Shown: positions 26,202-33,726 of the stretch, piece by piece
How positions within the stretch are numbered: position 1 is the first letter of the stretch
Layout of the letters: every line of letters starts with the position of its first letter
Assembly (NCBI GenBank): GCA_021201865.1
Contig: JAJQEE010000183.1
Coordinates: forward strand, 1-33,726
DNA length: 33,726 nucleotides
Direction of reading: 5' to 3'
Source: Tannerellaceae bacterium
GTDB taxonomy: Bacteria; Bacteroidota; Bacteroidia; Bacteroidales; Tannerellaceae
Notes under the pieces: model-generated
The model's database searches: none
Told to the model about the DNA's origin: nothing
Seen by the model: the letters and a program-made list of their open reading frames with translations, nothing else
Position numbers and translations under genes: made by a program

Positions 26202-27413
26202 ATGGAATCTAAACGTAAAGGTAGTTCCTTTCAGACCATGAGTTCAAAAAGAAAACTGGAATCTATCTTTTTGTTCGTCACAGGTAAATGCAACGCCAAA
26301 TGTGCTATGTGCTTCTATGCAGATGACATGGCTAAAAAACAACCGGATCTGACATTTGACGAGATCAGAAAAATATCGGAAACAGCAGGTGAATTCAACC
26401 GTCTCTGGTTATCCGGAGGAGAACCTACGCTGAGAGAAGACCTGCCGGAGATCATCGAAATGTTCTATAAAAACAATCACATTAAAGATATCAACATGCC
26501 CACCAACGGCCTGCGTGCTGACCGGGTGATTGAATGGGTAACCCGGATCCGGAAAAACTGCCCGGATTGTAATATTTCGGTCAGTGTATCCATGGACGGA
26601 TTCGGAGACACTCATGATAAACAGCGAGGAGTTCCCGGAAACTTCTACAAAGCATTAGATACATTGGTTAAGGTCAGCAAACATTTTGCCAATGACGGCA
26701 AAGTATTGAAAAATATGGCTACTGTGATCACCAGATACAACATTGATGAGATCCACGATCTGATGCTCTGGATGTATGCCCGTATGAATGTCTCGAACCA
26801 CACCATTGAAGCGGCACGGGGAATGACCCGGGAAGACGGAGTAAAAGTGCTGACTGAAAAATCCCTTCGTGAAATACAGGACCGGGCCGCCTCCATTTAT
26901 GTAGGATATGCCGACCGGATGGCCCGGGACGTAAGTGGTTTCAGAAAACATGTCACTAAATTCTTCTATTTAGGACTGATCCGGGCACTCTATGATGTCC
27001 GGGCATCCAACATTGACCAACCCACCCCCTGGGGAATGGATTGTACGGCAGGAGAAACGACCCTGGTCATTGACTATGACGGCAGATTCCGTTCCTGTGA
27101 ACTTCGCCAGCCGATCGGAAATGTCAAAGACTACGGATGTGACATCCAGGCAGTGATGTATGGAGACGCTATGAAAAAAGAGGTGGACGAATTAGGTTGT
27201 GGTGCAAAAGCAAATTGCTGGTGTACACACGGATGCTGGATCATGTCATCTATCGTCTTCAATCCACGGAAAATGGTTTCCAAAGTATTTAAAGGCTACC
27301 GGGAAACCAAAAAGCTGGCTAAACCCATCGTTTTTAACGAAGAGTTACTACAAGGAATTGAAAACAAATACAACTTAGACCGGGAAAAACTGGCAACAAT
27401 GGGTGTCTTATGA
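26202..27413 (+). CDS. radical SAM protein with cysteine-rich C-terminal domain, unknown substrate
   Basis: 403-aa cytosolic enzyme. The [4Fe-4S]/SAM motif is CNAKCAMC (Cys30, 34 and 37), followed by LWLSGGEPTLRED and NMPTNGLRAD, which fit the SAM-binding strands of the radical SAM barrel. The C-terminal part has cysteines at 281, 299, 313, 333, 339, 341 and 345 (CTAGE, RSCELR and GCGAKANCWCTHGC), a SPASM/twitch-like layout for auxiliary clusters. The reaction is not predictable from motifs. Its stop overlaps the start of a glycosyltransferase gene (ATGA), so the products probably act on the same molecule. A glycosylated peptide or lipid is possible; no precursor-peptide gene is visible. ATG 26238 is an alternative start. 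Confidence 0.85.
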   Translation: MESKRKGSSFQTMSSKRKLESIFLFVTGKCNAKCAMCFYADDMAKKQPDLTFDEIRKISETAGEFNRLWLSGGEPTLREDLPEIIEMFYKNNHIKDINMPTNGLRADRVIEWVTRIRKNCPDCNISVSVSMDGFGDTHDKQRGVPGNFYKALDTLVKVSKHFANDGKVLKNMATVITRYNIDEIHDLMLWMYARMNVSNHTIEAARGMTREDGVKVLTEKSLREIQDRAASIYVGYADRMARDVSGFRKHVTKFFYLGLIRALYDVRASNIDQPTPWGMDCTAGETTLVIDYDGRFRSCELRQPIGNVKDYGCDIQAVMYGDAMKKEVDELGCGAKANCWCTHGCWIMSSIVFNPRKMVSKVFKGYRETKKLAKPIVFNEELLQGIENKYNLDREKLATMGVL

Positions 27414-28651
27414 AAATACCTTTAGTGACCCGTGGTTCTCAGGGTGATGTATATCCCTATTTATCTGTGGCTGCCGAATTACAAAAACGGGGCCATGCGA
27501 TCACCCTGAGCCTGCCTCAACTATTTGAAAAGTAGGCAAAAGATTTTGGTGTGAACTACAAACTCCAGGAGTTTGACGATATTGGCGGCATGATCAACGG
27601 AGCAGCAGAAACCAAACAACAGACCAAACATCTGCTAAGCTGGATGCGACGCGTGATTGATATGCAGTTTGAACAGTTAATTCCCCTTTTACAGGAACAT
27701 GACCTATTGATCGCCGCCAACACCGAGTTCGCCGCGGCCAGTCTGGCTGAATACTGCGGGAAACCTGTGATCCGGACAGCCTTCGGCCCTTTCATCCCAG
27801 GTAAAAAGATTCCTCCGCCAGCGATGGCTACTCCCAAACCTCACCCGGTCATCAAGCCGGCTTATCTCTGGAAACTATTGAACATCGCCACGAATTTCAT
27901 GGTGAAAAAAACAGTCAATAAAAACCGGATCGCCAAAGGGATGAAACCCATTGCTAATTTTGGATTCCATGCTGTTGAAAACTCTCACAACTTCCTGATG
28001 TATAGCCGGTATTTAGGAAGTACAGATCCGGACTGGCCTTATAAATGGGATATTGGAGGATATTGTTTCAATGATAATCTGGTCTACAATGAAACGGTAT
28101 ACCAGGATCTGATGGCTTTCATCCGGCAAGATGACCGCCCTACGCTATTTTTCACCCTGGGAAGCTGTAATGACAAACGCCGGGACCGCTTTTGCGACTG
28201 GCTGTTAGACATTTGTGAAAAGCAAGGATACAAACTGATCGTAGGATCCGGCTGGTCAGGGGCAGGAAAACACCTCGAAGAGAATAAATCCGTATATCTG
28301 CTGACACAAGCCATTCCCCATACCCTTATTTTCCCTCACTGCACGGCTGTGATCCATCACGGAGGTTGCGGCACCACCCACAGTGTTGCCCGGGCCGGAA
28401 TTCCCCAGATGATCGCCCCCCTTCTTTTAGATCAACCCTACTGGAACTACCGTGTCAGCCAATTACAAGCCGGGCCGGAAGGAGTCCGGATCAAAAAAGT
28501 CACTCATCAGCAACTAAAACAAAAAGTCTGTGACCTGATGACCAACCCGGCCTACAAAAAGAATGCAGCCGAACTGGGTAAAAAGATCCAAAGTGAAAAC
28601 GGCATTCAGACCATGTGTGAATATATAGAACGTGTAGCCACACCCCATTAA
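27410..28651 (+). pseudogene. GT1-type glycosyltransferase (sterol/macrolide UGT-like), in-frame stop
   Basis: Cytosolic GT-B glycosyltransferase using a UDP- or dTDP-sugar on a small or lipid-like acceptor. The N terminus MKIPLVTRGSQGDVYPYLSVA carries the acceptor-side glycine-rich GSQGDV motif, and the donor site HHGGCGTTHSVARAGIPQM with DQPYWNYRV is near residues 315-350. Codon 42 is TAG (27533-27535) in LFEK-stop-AKDFGV; CAG (Gln) would fit, a single C-to-T change. Otherwise the frame is open for 413 aa, a normal length. An ATG after the stop (27591) could restart but would lose the glycine-rich loop. It starts inside the radical SAM stop codon (ATGA overlap). Confidence 0.87.
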
Positions 28652-28718
28652 TACACAATCCCGATCCTCATAAAGTATTAATTCATGTGAATCATACAAT
28701 ATTGACTCACAAATTTAT

Positions 28719-28726
28719 TACATTTG
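28719..28726 (+). promoter_or_regulatory. candidate -7 box (TACATTTG) of the maturase-tldD-tldE operon
   Basis: Matches TAnnTTTG, 27-34 bases before ATG 28753. A TTG at 28702-28704 is only 14 bases upstream, shorter than usual. Confidence 0.45.
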
Positions 28727-28752
28727 TAAATAATAACTCTATTTAATCTTAT

Positions 28753-29985
28753 ATGAGTAGTTCGTACATTTCGCCTTTTGCTAAACCAGTATATGTGATG
28801 TTGAAGCCGGTGGGATCCGTTTGTAACCTGGCCTGTGAGTACTGTTATTATCTGGAAAAAGGGAAATTCTATCCGCAGGTGAAAAATCATATCATGACGG
28901 AAGAACTGCTCGAAAAATTCATTCAGGAGTATCTGGCCAGCCAGACCATGCCACAGGTTCTGTTTACCTGGCATGGAGGAGAAACCCTGATGCGTCCTAT
29001 CAGTTTTTATAAAAAAGCATTAGAATTGCAACGTAAATATGGCCGGGGTATGCAGATCGACAACTGCATCCAGACCAATGGGACACTCCTTACAGATGAA
29101 TGGTGCCGTTTTTTCAAAGAAAACAACTTTCTTGTAGGGGTCTCCATTGACGGCCCACAGGAATTCCATGACGAATATCGCCGGAATAAACAAGGACTTC
29201 CCTCCTTTTTCAAAGTGATGAAAGGAATTGAACTACTGAAAAAACATGGTGTGGAATATAATGCCATGGCCGTGGTCAATGATTACAACGTAGATTATCC
29301 ATTAGAATTCTATCACTTTTTTAAAGAACTGGATTGCCACTATATACAGTTTGCACCCATCGTGGAACGGATGGGAAATCATACAGACGGAACTTCGCTG
29401 ACTTCCCCGGAAGAACAGGATACCCACATCCGGTTAGCCCCCTTCACAGTAGACGCAGAGAAATGGGGAGACTTTTTGTGTACCATCTTCGATGAATGGT
29501 TGAAAGAAGATGTAGGGAGCTATTACATTCAGCTATTTGACGCGACATTAGCCAACTGGGTAGGGGAACAACCGGGCATCTGTACCCTGGCCCGTACCTG
29601 TGGACATGCCGGAATAATGGAATTCAACGGAGACATGTATGCCTGTGATCATTTCGTCTTCCCGGAATATAAATTAGGGAATATATATACCCGGACGATC
29701 ACAGAAATGATGTATAGCCCGGAACAATTAAAATTCGGAACAGATAAATACGACAAACTTCCCCGGCAATGCAAAGCATGCGAGTACCTGTTTGCCTGCC
29801 ATGGAGAATGTCCCAAAAACCGTTTCCTTCATACCCAAGAGGGAGAACCCGGATTAAACTACCTCTGCAAGGGATACAGAAAATTCTTTGAGCATGCAGC
29901 ACCCTACATGGACTTTATGAAAAAGGAACTGTTAGCACAACGTCCGCCGGCGAATGTAATGGCATGGGCAAAAAATATCAGATAG
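28753..29985 (+). CDS. chuR: anaerobic sulfatase-maturating enzyme (radical SAM/SPASM)
   Basis: 410-aa enzyme that converts an active-site Cys or Ser of sulfatases into formylglycine without oxygen. The radical cluster motif is CNLACEYC (Cys24, 28 and 31) in MLKPVGSVCNLACEYCYY, with WHGGETL at 73-79. The SPASM cluster ligands are Cys277, 283, 298, 340, 343, 349, 353 and 372 (CTLARTC, MYACDH, QCKACEYLFACHGEC and YLCKGY). Asp263 in LFDATLANW matches the catalytic Asp region. This is the full anSME signature. No sulfatase gene is in the window; the following genes are tldD and tldE (25-bp gap), so an additional or different peptide substrate should be considered. The gene symbol follows Bacteroides usage. 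Confidence 0.9.
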   Translation: MSSSYISPFAKPVYVMLKPVGSVCNLACEYCYYLEKGKFYPQVKNHIMTEELLEKFIQEYLASQTMPQVLFTWHGGETLMRPISFYKKALELQRKYGRGMQIDNCIQTNGTLLTDEWCRFFKENNFLVGVSIDGPQEFHDEYRRNKQGLPSFFKVMKGIELLKKHGVEYNAMAVVNDYNVDYPLEFYHFFKELDCHYIQFAPIVERMGNHTDGTSLTSPEEQDTHIRLAPFTVDAEKWGDFLCTIFDEWLKEDVGSYYIQLFDATLANWVGEQPGICTLARTCGHAGIMEFNGDMYACDHFVFPEYKLGNIYTRTITEMMYSPEQLKFGTDKYDKLPRQCKACEYLFACHGECPKNRFLHTQEGEPGLNYLCKGYRKFFEHAAPYMDFMKKELLAQRPPANVMAWAKNIR

Positions 29986-30010
29986 AGAGAATTTAAAATA
30001 TGTATAATAC

Positions 30011-31546
30011 ATGAAATATAACAGACGTGAATTTATCAAAACAGGAGGTATGGTTATGCTTGGCTCATTAGCCGCTCCCTCATTTATAGGAGCTTCTACC
30101 GGAAATTCCGCGGTCGATAAAGCAGCCGGTATCTCATTTGGAATGAACCACTTTGGCGTAAGCGAAAGTGATATGCGGAAAGTACTGACCGCAGCATTGG
30201 AAAAAGGAGGCGATTATGCGGACCTCTATTTTGAACACTCTTACAGGAACAATGTCAGCCTACAGGATGGTGCCGTGAACCGGGCCAGCTCAAACATTGA
30301 TTTTGGAATGGGTGTCCGGGTATTATCCGGAGACCAGACCGGGTATGCCTATGTGGAAGATGTAACATTGGAGGAAATGCTGAAAGCTGCACGCACTGCC
30401 GCACGTATAGCCAATGGTGCCGCGGGAAATGGTCCGGCCAATCTGACAGAGACCCGGTATCCAAATAATTACTACGCTGTACAGACGCCATGGGATGAAA
30501 TAGCAGTAAAGGAAAAAACCCCTTACCTGCAACAGTTAAATGATAAGACCTTTGCACTGGATAGCCGTGTGACTAAGGTGAATGCCTCTCTGGGAGACAC
30601 CACTACCCATATTTTATTCTGTAATTCAGAAGGAGAGATGTATTATGACTACCGGCCGATGGTCACTCTTTCCGCCATGTGTATCATGGAGGAGAATGGA
30701 AAGCTTGAAAACTCCTATTCAGCCCGGGCCTATCGCATGGGAGCAGAATTCCTGTCAGACGAAGTCGTGAACACCATTGCCAAAGAAGCGGTGGAAAAAA
30801 CAGCACTCCTATTCCAGGCCGTTAAACCGAAAGGCGGGGAAATGCCGGTTGTGATGGGAGCCGGAGGTTCAGGTATCCTGTTACACGAAGCGATTGGACA
30901 TGCCTTTGAAGCAGATTTCAACCGGAAAAATATTTCGATCTTCTCGGACCAGCTAAATAAAAAGATCTGTAATGAACATATCTCAGTTGTCGATGATGGA
31001 ACCATTCCATTCAATCGCGGCTCTGTCAATATAGATGACGACGGGGTAAACGGCCAGAAAACATACATCGTGAAAGATGGAGTGCTGACCAGCTTCCTCC
31101 ATGACCGTGTCAGTGCAAAACATTACGGTATTCCTTCCACCGGAAACGGCCGCCGGGAATCTTTCCGGCACATGCCCATCCCCCGTATGCGGGCCACTTA
31201 TATGGAAGCAGGGAATGTGACAGAAGAAGAAATGATCTCTACGGTTAAAAACGGTATTTACGCTGCAAACTTTACGAATGGCCAGGTACAGATCGGTGCC
31301 GGAGACTTCACCTTCTTCGTAAAAGACGGTTACCTGATTGAAAACGGTAAACTGACACAGCCTATCAAAGATATTAATATCATTGGCAATGGCCCCAAAG
31401 CATTAGCCGATATGACCATGGTCGGTAACAATTACAAAATGGATGACGGAACCTGGACCTGTGGTAAAGACGGACAATCCTGTCCCGTTACCTGTGGGAT
31501 GCCATCCGCTTTGGTTAGTAAATTAACAGTAGGAGGAGAAAGCTGA
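30011..31546 (+). CDS. tldD: TldD family metalloprotease with twin-arginine signal
   Basis: 511-aa catalytic subunit of the TldD/TldE zinc protease, which cleaves unfolded or leader peptides threaded into the heterodimer. The zinc site is HEAIGH (His292, Glu293 and His297) in ILLHEAIGHAFEAD, and GKDGQSCPVTCGMPS near the C terminus completes the family pattern. The N terminus NRREFIKTGG followed by MVMLGSLAAPSFIGA is a twin-arginine signal, predicting export of the folded protein; E. coli TldD is cytosolic. The tldE gene follows after one base. It lies 25 bases behind the sulfatase-maturase gene, forming a probable three-gene operon. Confidence 0.93.
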   Translation: MKYNRREFIKTGGMVMLGSLAAPSFIGASTGNSAVDKAAGISFGMNHFGVSESDMRKVLTAALEKGGDYADLYFEHSYRNNVSLQDGAVNRASSNIDFGMGVRVLSGDQTGYAYVEDVTLEEMLKAARTAARIANGAAGNGPANLTETRYPNNYYAVQTPWDEIAVKEKTPYLQQLNDKTFALDSRVTKVNASLGDTTTHILFCNSEGEMYYDYRPMVTLSAMCIMEENGKLENSYSARAYRMGAEFLSDEVVNTIAKEAVEKTALLFQAVKPKGGEMPVVMGAGGSGILLHEAIGHAFEADFNRKNISIFSDQLNKKICNEHISVVDDGTIPFNRGSVNIDDDGVNGQKTYIVKDGVLTSFLHDRVSAKHYGIPSTGNGRRESFRHMPIPRMRATYMEAGNVTEEEMISTVKNGIYAANFTNGQVQIGAGDFTFFVKDGYLIENGKLTQPIKDINIIGNGPKALADMTMVGNNYKMDDGTWTCGKDGQSCPVTCGMPSALVSKLTVGGES

Positions 31547-31547
31547 T

Positions 31548-32867
31548 ATGATAACAAACGAACATAAAGATCTGGCCCGGTGGGCCATGGATTTTGCCCT
31601 GAAAAACGGCTGTCAGGCTTCACGGGTAACCCTTTACAACGGTTCAAACAGCTCTTTTGAAATAAGAGATATGAAAATTGACCGTCTGCAACAGGCCAGT
31701 GAAAGCAGTCTGATCATCCAGTTATTTCTAGACGGACGCTACGGCTCCTACTCTACCAACCGGTTGGACAGAAAAGAATTGGAAAGATTTATTCTCAACG
31801 GGATCGACTCCACGCGTTACCTCGCTGAGGACGTAGCCCGAACCCTACCGGATGCCTCCTTGTACTACAAAGGAGGAAAACCAGCTCTCCAACTGTTAGA
31901 TCCCCGTTTTGATCAAATCGAACCAGATGATAAAGTGGCGTTAGCTATGAAGGTCTGTGATGAAATGATGGGGAAAGATTCCCGCATTATCTCCACTAAT
32001 TCTTCCTATAGCGATGAAAAGTGGTATAAATACATGGTTGCCAGTAACGGATTTGAAGGTGAAGGAGATTCCTCTAATTTCACCCTGGTAGGCAGCGTCA
32101 GCATAAAAGGGGACGGAGAAGCCCGTCCGGAATCCTATTGGTATGAATCCGGGTTATATTATGATACGCTCACGAAAGAGGGAATCGGTACAAAAGCACT
32201 GGAACGTGCCCTACGGAAACTGGGACAGAAAAAAGTAGCTTCCGGTAAATATCCAATGATCTTAGACAATATGAATTCCGTCCGGTTGGTTTCACCACTC
32301 ATCAGTGCGATCTATGGTTCGAATATTCAGCAGAAAAACTCCTTCTTACTCGATAAGCTAAACCAGCAGGTGCTCAGTGAAAAGGTCACCCTGATCGACG
32401 AACCTCACCAGCCCAAAACACTGGGAGCCCGTTACTTTGACAACGAAGGAATCGCAACTAAACGGCTTCCCATATTCGAAAATGGGATATTAACAACCTA
32501 TTTTGTCGACACATACGCAGCTAACAAACTGAATATCCCCGCGACTATCGGTAACCCATCCATTCTGACCATGCAGATGGGAACGAAAGATGTAGACGGA
32601 TTAGTCGCTTCCATAGATAAAGGAATTCTGGTAACCGGATTCAACGGGGGTAATTCCAGCAGCACGACCGGCGATTTCTCTTACGGAGTGGAAGGGTTTG
32701 TGGTTGAGAACGGTAAACTGGCCCAACCAATTTCCGAAATGAACATTACAGGTAACATCCTGATCCTATGGGATAACCTGCAGGAAATAGGAAACGACAC
32801 CCGCACCTCCTCCAGTTGGAAAATCCCATCCCTGTTATTCAACGATGTAGATTTCAGCGGACTATAA
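31548..32867 (+). CDS. pmbA: TldE/PmbA family protein, TldD partner
   Basis: 439-aa non-catalytic partner of TldD. It shows the TldD/PmbA fold (ALKNGCQASRVTLYNGSNSSFEIRDMKIDRL at the start in family pattern, YGSNIQQKNSFLLDKL and GFNGGNSSSTTGDFSYGVEGFVVENGKL near the end) and no HExxxH zinc site, as expected for TldE. It has no signal peptide or twin-arginine motif although its partner does. ATG 31548 is one base after the tldD stop. It ends the operon; the region after it is a hairpin-rich repeat. Confidence 0.92.
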   Translation: MITNEHKDLARWAMDFALKNGCQASRVTLYNGSNSSFEIRDMKIDRLQQASESSLIIQLFLDGRYGSYSTNRLDRKELERFILNGIDSTRYLAEDVARTLPDASLYYKGGKPALQLLDPRFDQIEPDDKVALAMKVCDEMMGKDSRIISTNSSYSDEKWYKYMVASNGFEGEGDSSNFTLVGSVSIKGDGEARPESYWYESGLYYDTLTKEGIGTKALERALRKLGQKKVASGKYPMILDNMNSVRLVSPLISAIYGSNIQQKNSFLLDKLNQQVLSEKVTLIDEPHQPKTLGARYFDNEGIATKRLPIFENGILTTYFVDTYAANKLNIPATIGNPSILTMQMGTKDVDGLVASIDKGILVTGFNGGNSSSTTGDFSYGVEGFVVENGKLAQPISEMNITGNILILWDNLQEIGNDTRTSSSWKIPSLLFNDVDFSGL

Positions 32868-33389
32868 AAAATGAAAATGCTGACAACACAAATTCAGATA
32901 AGTAGGTTGCGCAGAAAATCTATCTATTCTTTGAATAGGTAAGAGATTTTAAATAACTACCCCGTAGGGGTTGCATCAATAGCCCAGGGCCGAGCCGCAG
33001 GCGAGCCCCTGGGTAAGGATTATTATTTTATAACCTTGAAAAGGTTTCATTTGTCTGCTGTGCTGGATGCAACCCCTTCAGGGTTGACTTGTGATATCTT
33101 CTACCCAGGGAATCGCCTTTGGCTCATCCCTGGGCTATTGATGGAACCCCTACCGGGGTATTTACTGATAATTGCAATTGTTTACAGTCATCTTCTCTTT
33201 AAATAAACAAGTAGTGATTTAGGACAGCTTTCTATTTTTATCCACACATCCACTCCCATTCTCCTGTACGTTTAATTTCTTTCAGATAACTTCCTGTTCT
33301 GTTGTTAATAATTAACTCCTACATCACAAACAACCTCTCCGGCACTACTGTTATTAATCATCTTTCAATCAAAAAGTAAAATAAAAAAT
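32868..33389. other. gene-free stretch, 522 bp, mostly a hairpin-rich repeat element
   Basis: Holds the multi-hairpin element at 32958-33160; the rest (32868-32957 and 33161-33389) is AT-rich without an ORF, clear promoter or stem that I could support. Confidence 0.6.
32958..33160. repeat. REP/BIME-like composite inverted-repeat element
   Basis: Outer arms of 32-33 bases (32958-32989 and 33128-33160) are inverted copies differing by one extra base and one mismatch; both contain CATCAATAGCCCAGGG or its reverse. Inside are two CCCAGGG/CCCTGGG hairpins (32983-33013 and 33103-33134), a perfect AACCTT-GAA-AAGGTT stem (33032-33046) and CAACCC/GGGTTG (33070-33086). No ORF or transposase. It resembles GC-rich intergenic repeats that I associate with Bacteroidales genomes; that link is from memory. 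Confidence 0.75.
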
Positions 33390-33726
33390 ATGAAGAAGAT
33401 TATTTTAACAACATATCTGGCAGTTGGGTTGCTGTTCTCCGGAAATGTATTTGCACAGGATGCTAAAAAAGCGGAAAGAGAAGCAAAAAAGAGATGCGGG
33501 AATCCGAAAGGATCAGAAAAGAGGCAGATGCGAAAGCAAAAGCCGAAGACGGTAATTTGTGGGATAAAACAAAATACGGAGCAGAGAAAGCCTGGGATAA
33601 AACAAAAAAAATGGAACTGAAAATGCCTGGGATGCAACCAAAGACAAAACAGAAGAGATTTGGGACAAAACAAGAGGTGGAACAGAGAAAGCCGTAGACA
33701 AAACAAAAGATGGCACAGAAAACGCC
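33390..33726 (+). pseudogene. secreted 11-residue-repeat (LEA-like) protein, two frame breaks, cut by the window edge
   Basis: Signal peptide MKKIILTTYLAVGLLFSGNVFA, then a lysine/glutamate-rich helix and tandem 11-residue repeats of the form WDKTKxGTENA: WDKTKYGAEKA, WDKTKNGTENA, WDATKDKTEEI, WDKTRGGTEKA and VDKTKDGTENA. Such 11-mers form amphipathic helices as in LEA group 3 proteins, which protect membranes or proteins in stress; function here is unproven. The frame breaks at an A6 run (33485-33490, seven expected) and at an A8 run (33604-33611). Keeping the 11-residue period requires six A at the second run. The gene continues beyond the right edge. Confidence 0.7.

Noticed and set aside
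19739..27535. Alternative genetic code or stop suppression explaining TGA and TAG inside genes
   Set aside because: Both codons also end intact genes here: TGA ends the barrel and GlsB-like genes, TAG ends the hybrid kinase and aldo/keto reductase genes.
33404..33716. Minus-strand ORFs rich in Phe, Leu and Ser opposite the repeat protein
   Set aside because: They are the antisense reading of a lysine-rich repeat and have no signal of translation.

Overview
The window looks like a chromosomal segment of an anaerobic gut-type member of the Bacteroidales (Bacteroidota). Pointers are the many promoter-like TAnnTTTG boxes close to starts, weak Shine-Dalgarno sequences, the pyrB-pyrI-flavin reductase order, a lipoprotein GH51 arabinofuranosidase, an anaerobic sulfatase-maturase type radical SAM enzyme, a hybrid histidine kinase with a C-terminal HPt domain, and PorT-like and DUF4494-like proteins. 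Genus cannot be fixed by reading alone. I saw no tRNA, rRNA, CRISPR array, transposase, phage or plasmid gene.

Layout. 1-2200: a membrane hybrid histidine kinase (minus strand) whose stop codon lies inside a perfect 28-bp inverted repeat. 2411-4563: a sodium:amino-acid symporter and a small unknown gene, both minus strand and both frameshifted. 4854-7740: M24 peptidase plus alkaline phosphatase (frameshifted). 7900-10673: pyrB, pyrI, flavin reductase and an outer-membrane beta-barrel. 10674-16103 (minus): an AddB-like nuclease and a GH51 lipoprotein. 16303-17803: a REC-histidine kinase protein lacking both phosphoacceptor residues, and a GlsB/YeaQ-type membrane protein. 17908-18912 (minus): aldo/keto reductase. 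19070-21301: DUF4494 protein (frameshift), YggS-like PLP protein (nonsense codon) and dihydroorotate dehydrogenase-like protein (frameshift). 21403-25833 (minus): a three-gene O-acylation operon (two SGNH proteins and an MBOAT). 26202-28651: radical SAM protein translationally coupled to a GT1-type glycosyltransferase (nonsense codon). 28753-32867: anaerobic sulfatase-maturase-like radical SAM enzyme, a Tat-signal TldD and a TldE/PmbA. 32958-33160: a multi-hairpin REP-like element. 33390 to the right edge: a secreted 11-residue-repeat (LEA-like) protein with two frame breaks.

The most striking global property is the density of gene breaks. There are eight apparent indels, all in mononucleotide runs and in both directions, plus two nonsense codons explained by single transitions (TGG to TGA, CAG to TAG). 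Eight genes are affected while their neighbours are intact. This is either residual sequence error in the runs or real slippage in a mismatch-repair-deficient or decaying lineage; raw reads would decide.

The best candidates for undescribed biology are the radical SAM/glycosyltransferase pair, the sulfatase-maturase/TldD/TldE operon with its signal-peptide mismatch, the phosphoacceptor-less REC-kinase, and the MBOAT/SGNH/SGNH set without a nearby glycan synthase.
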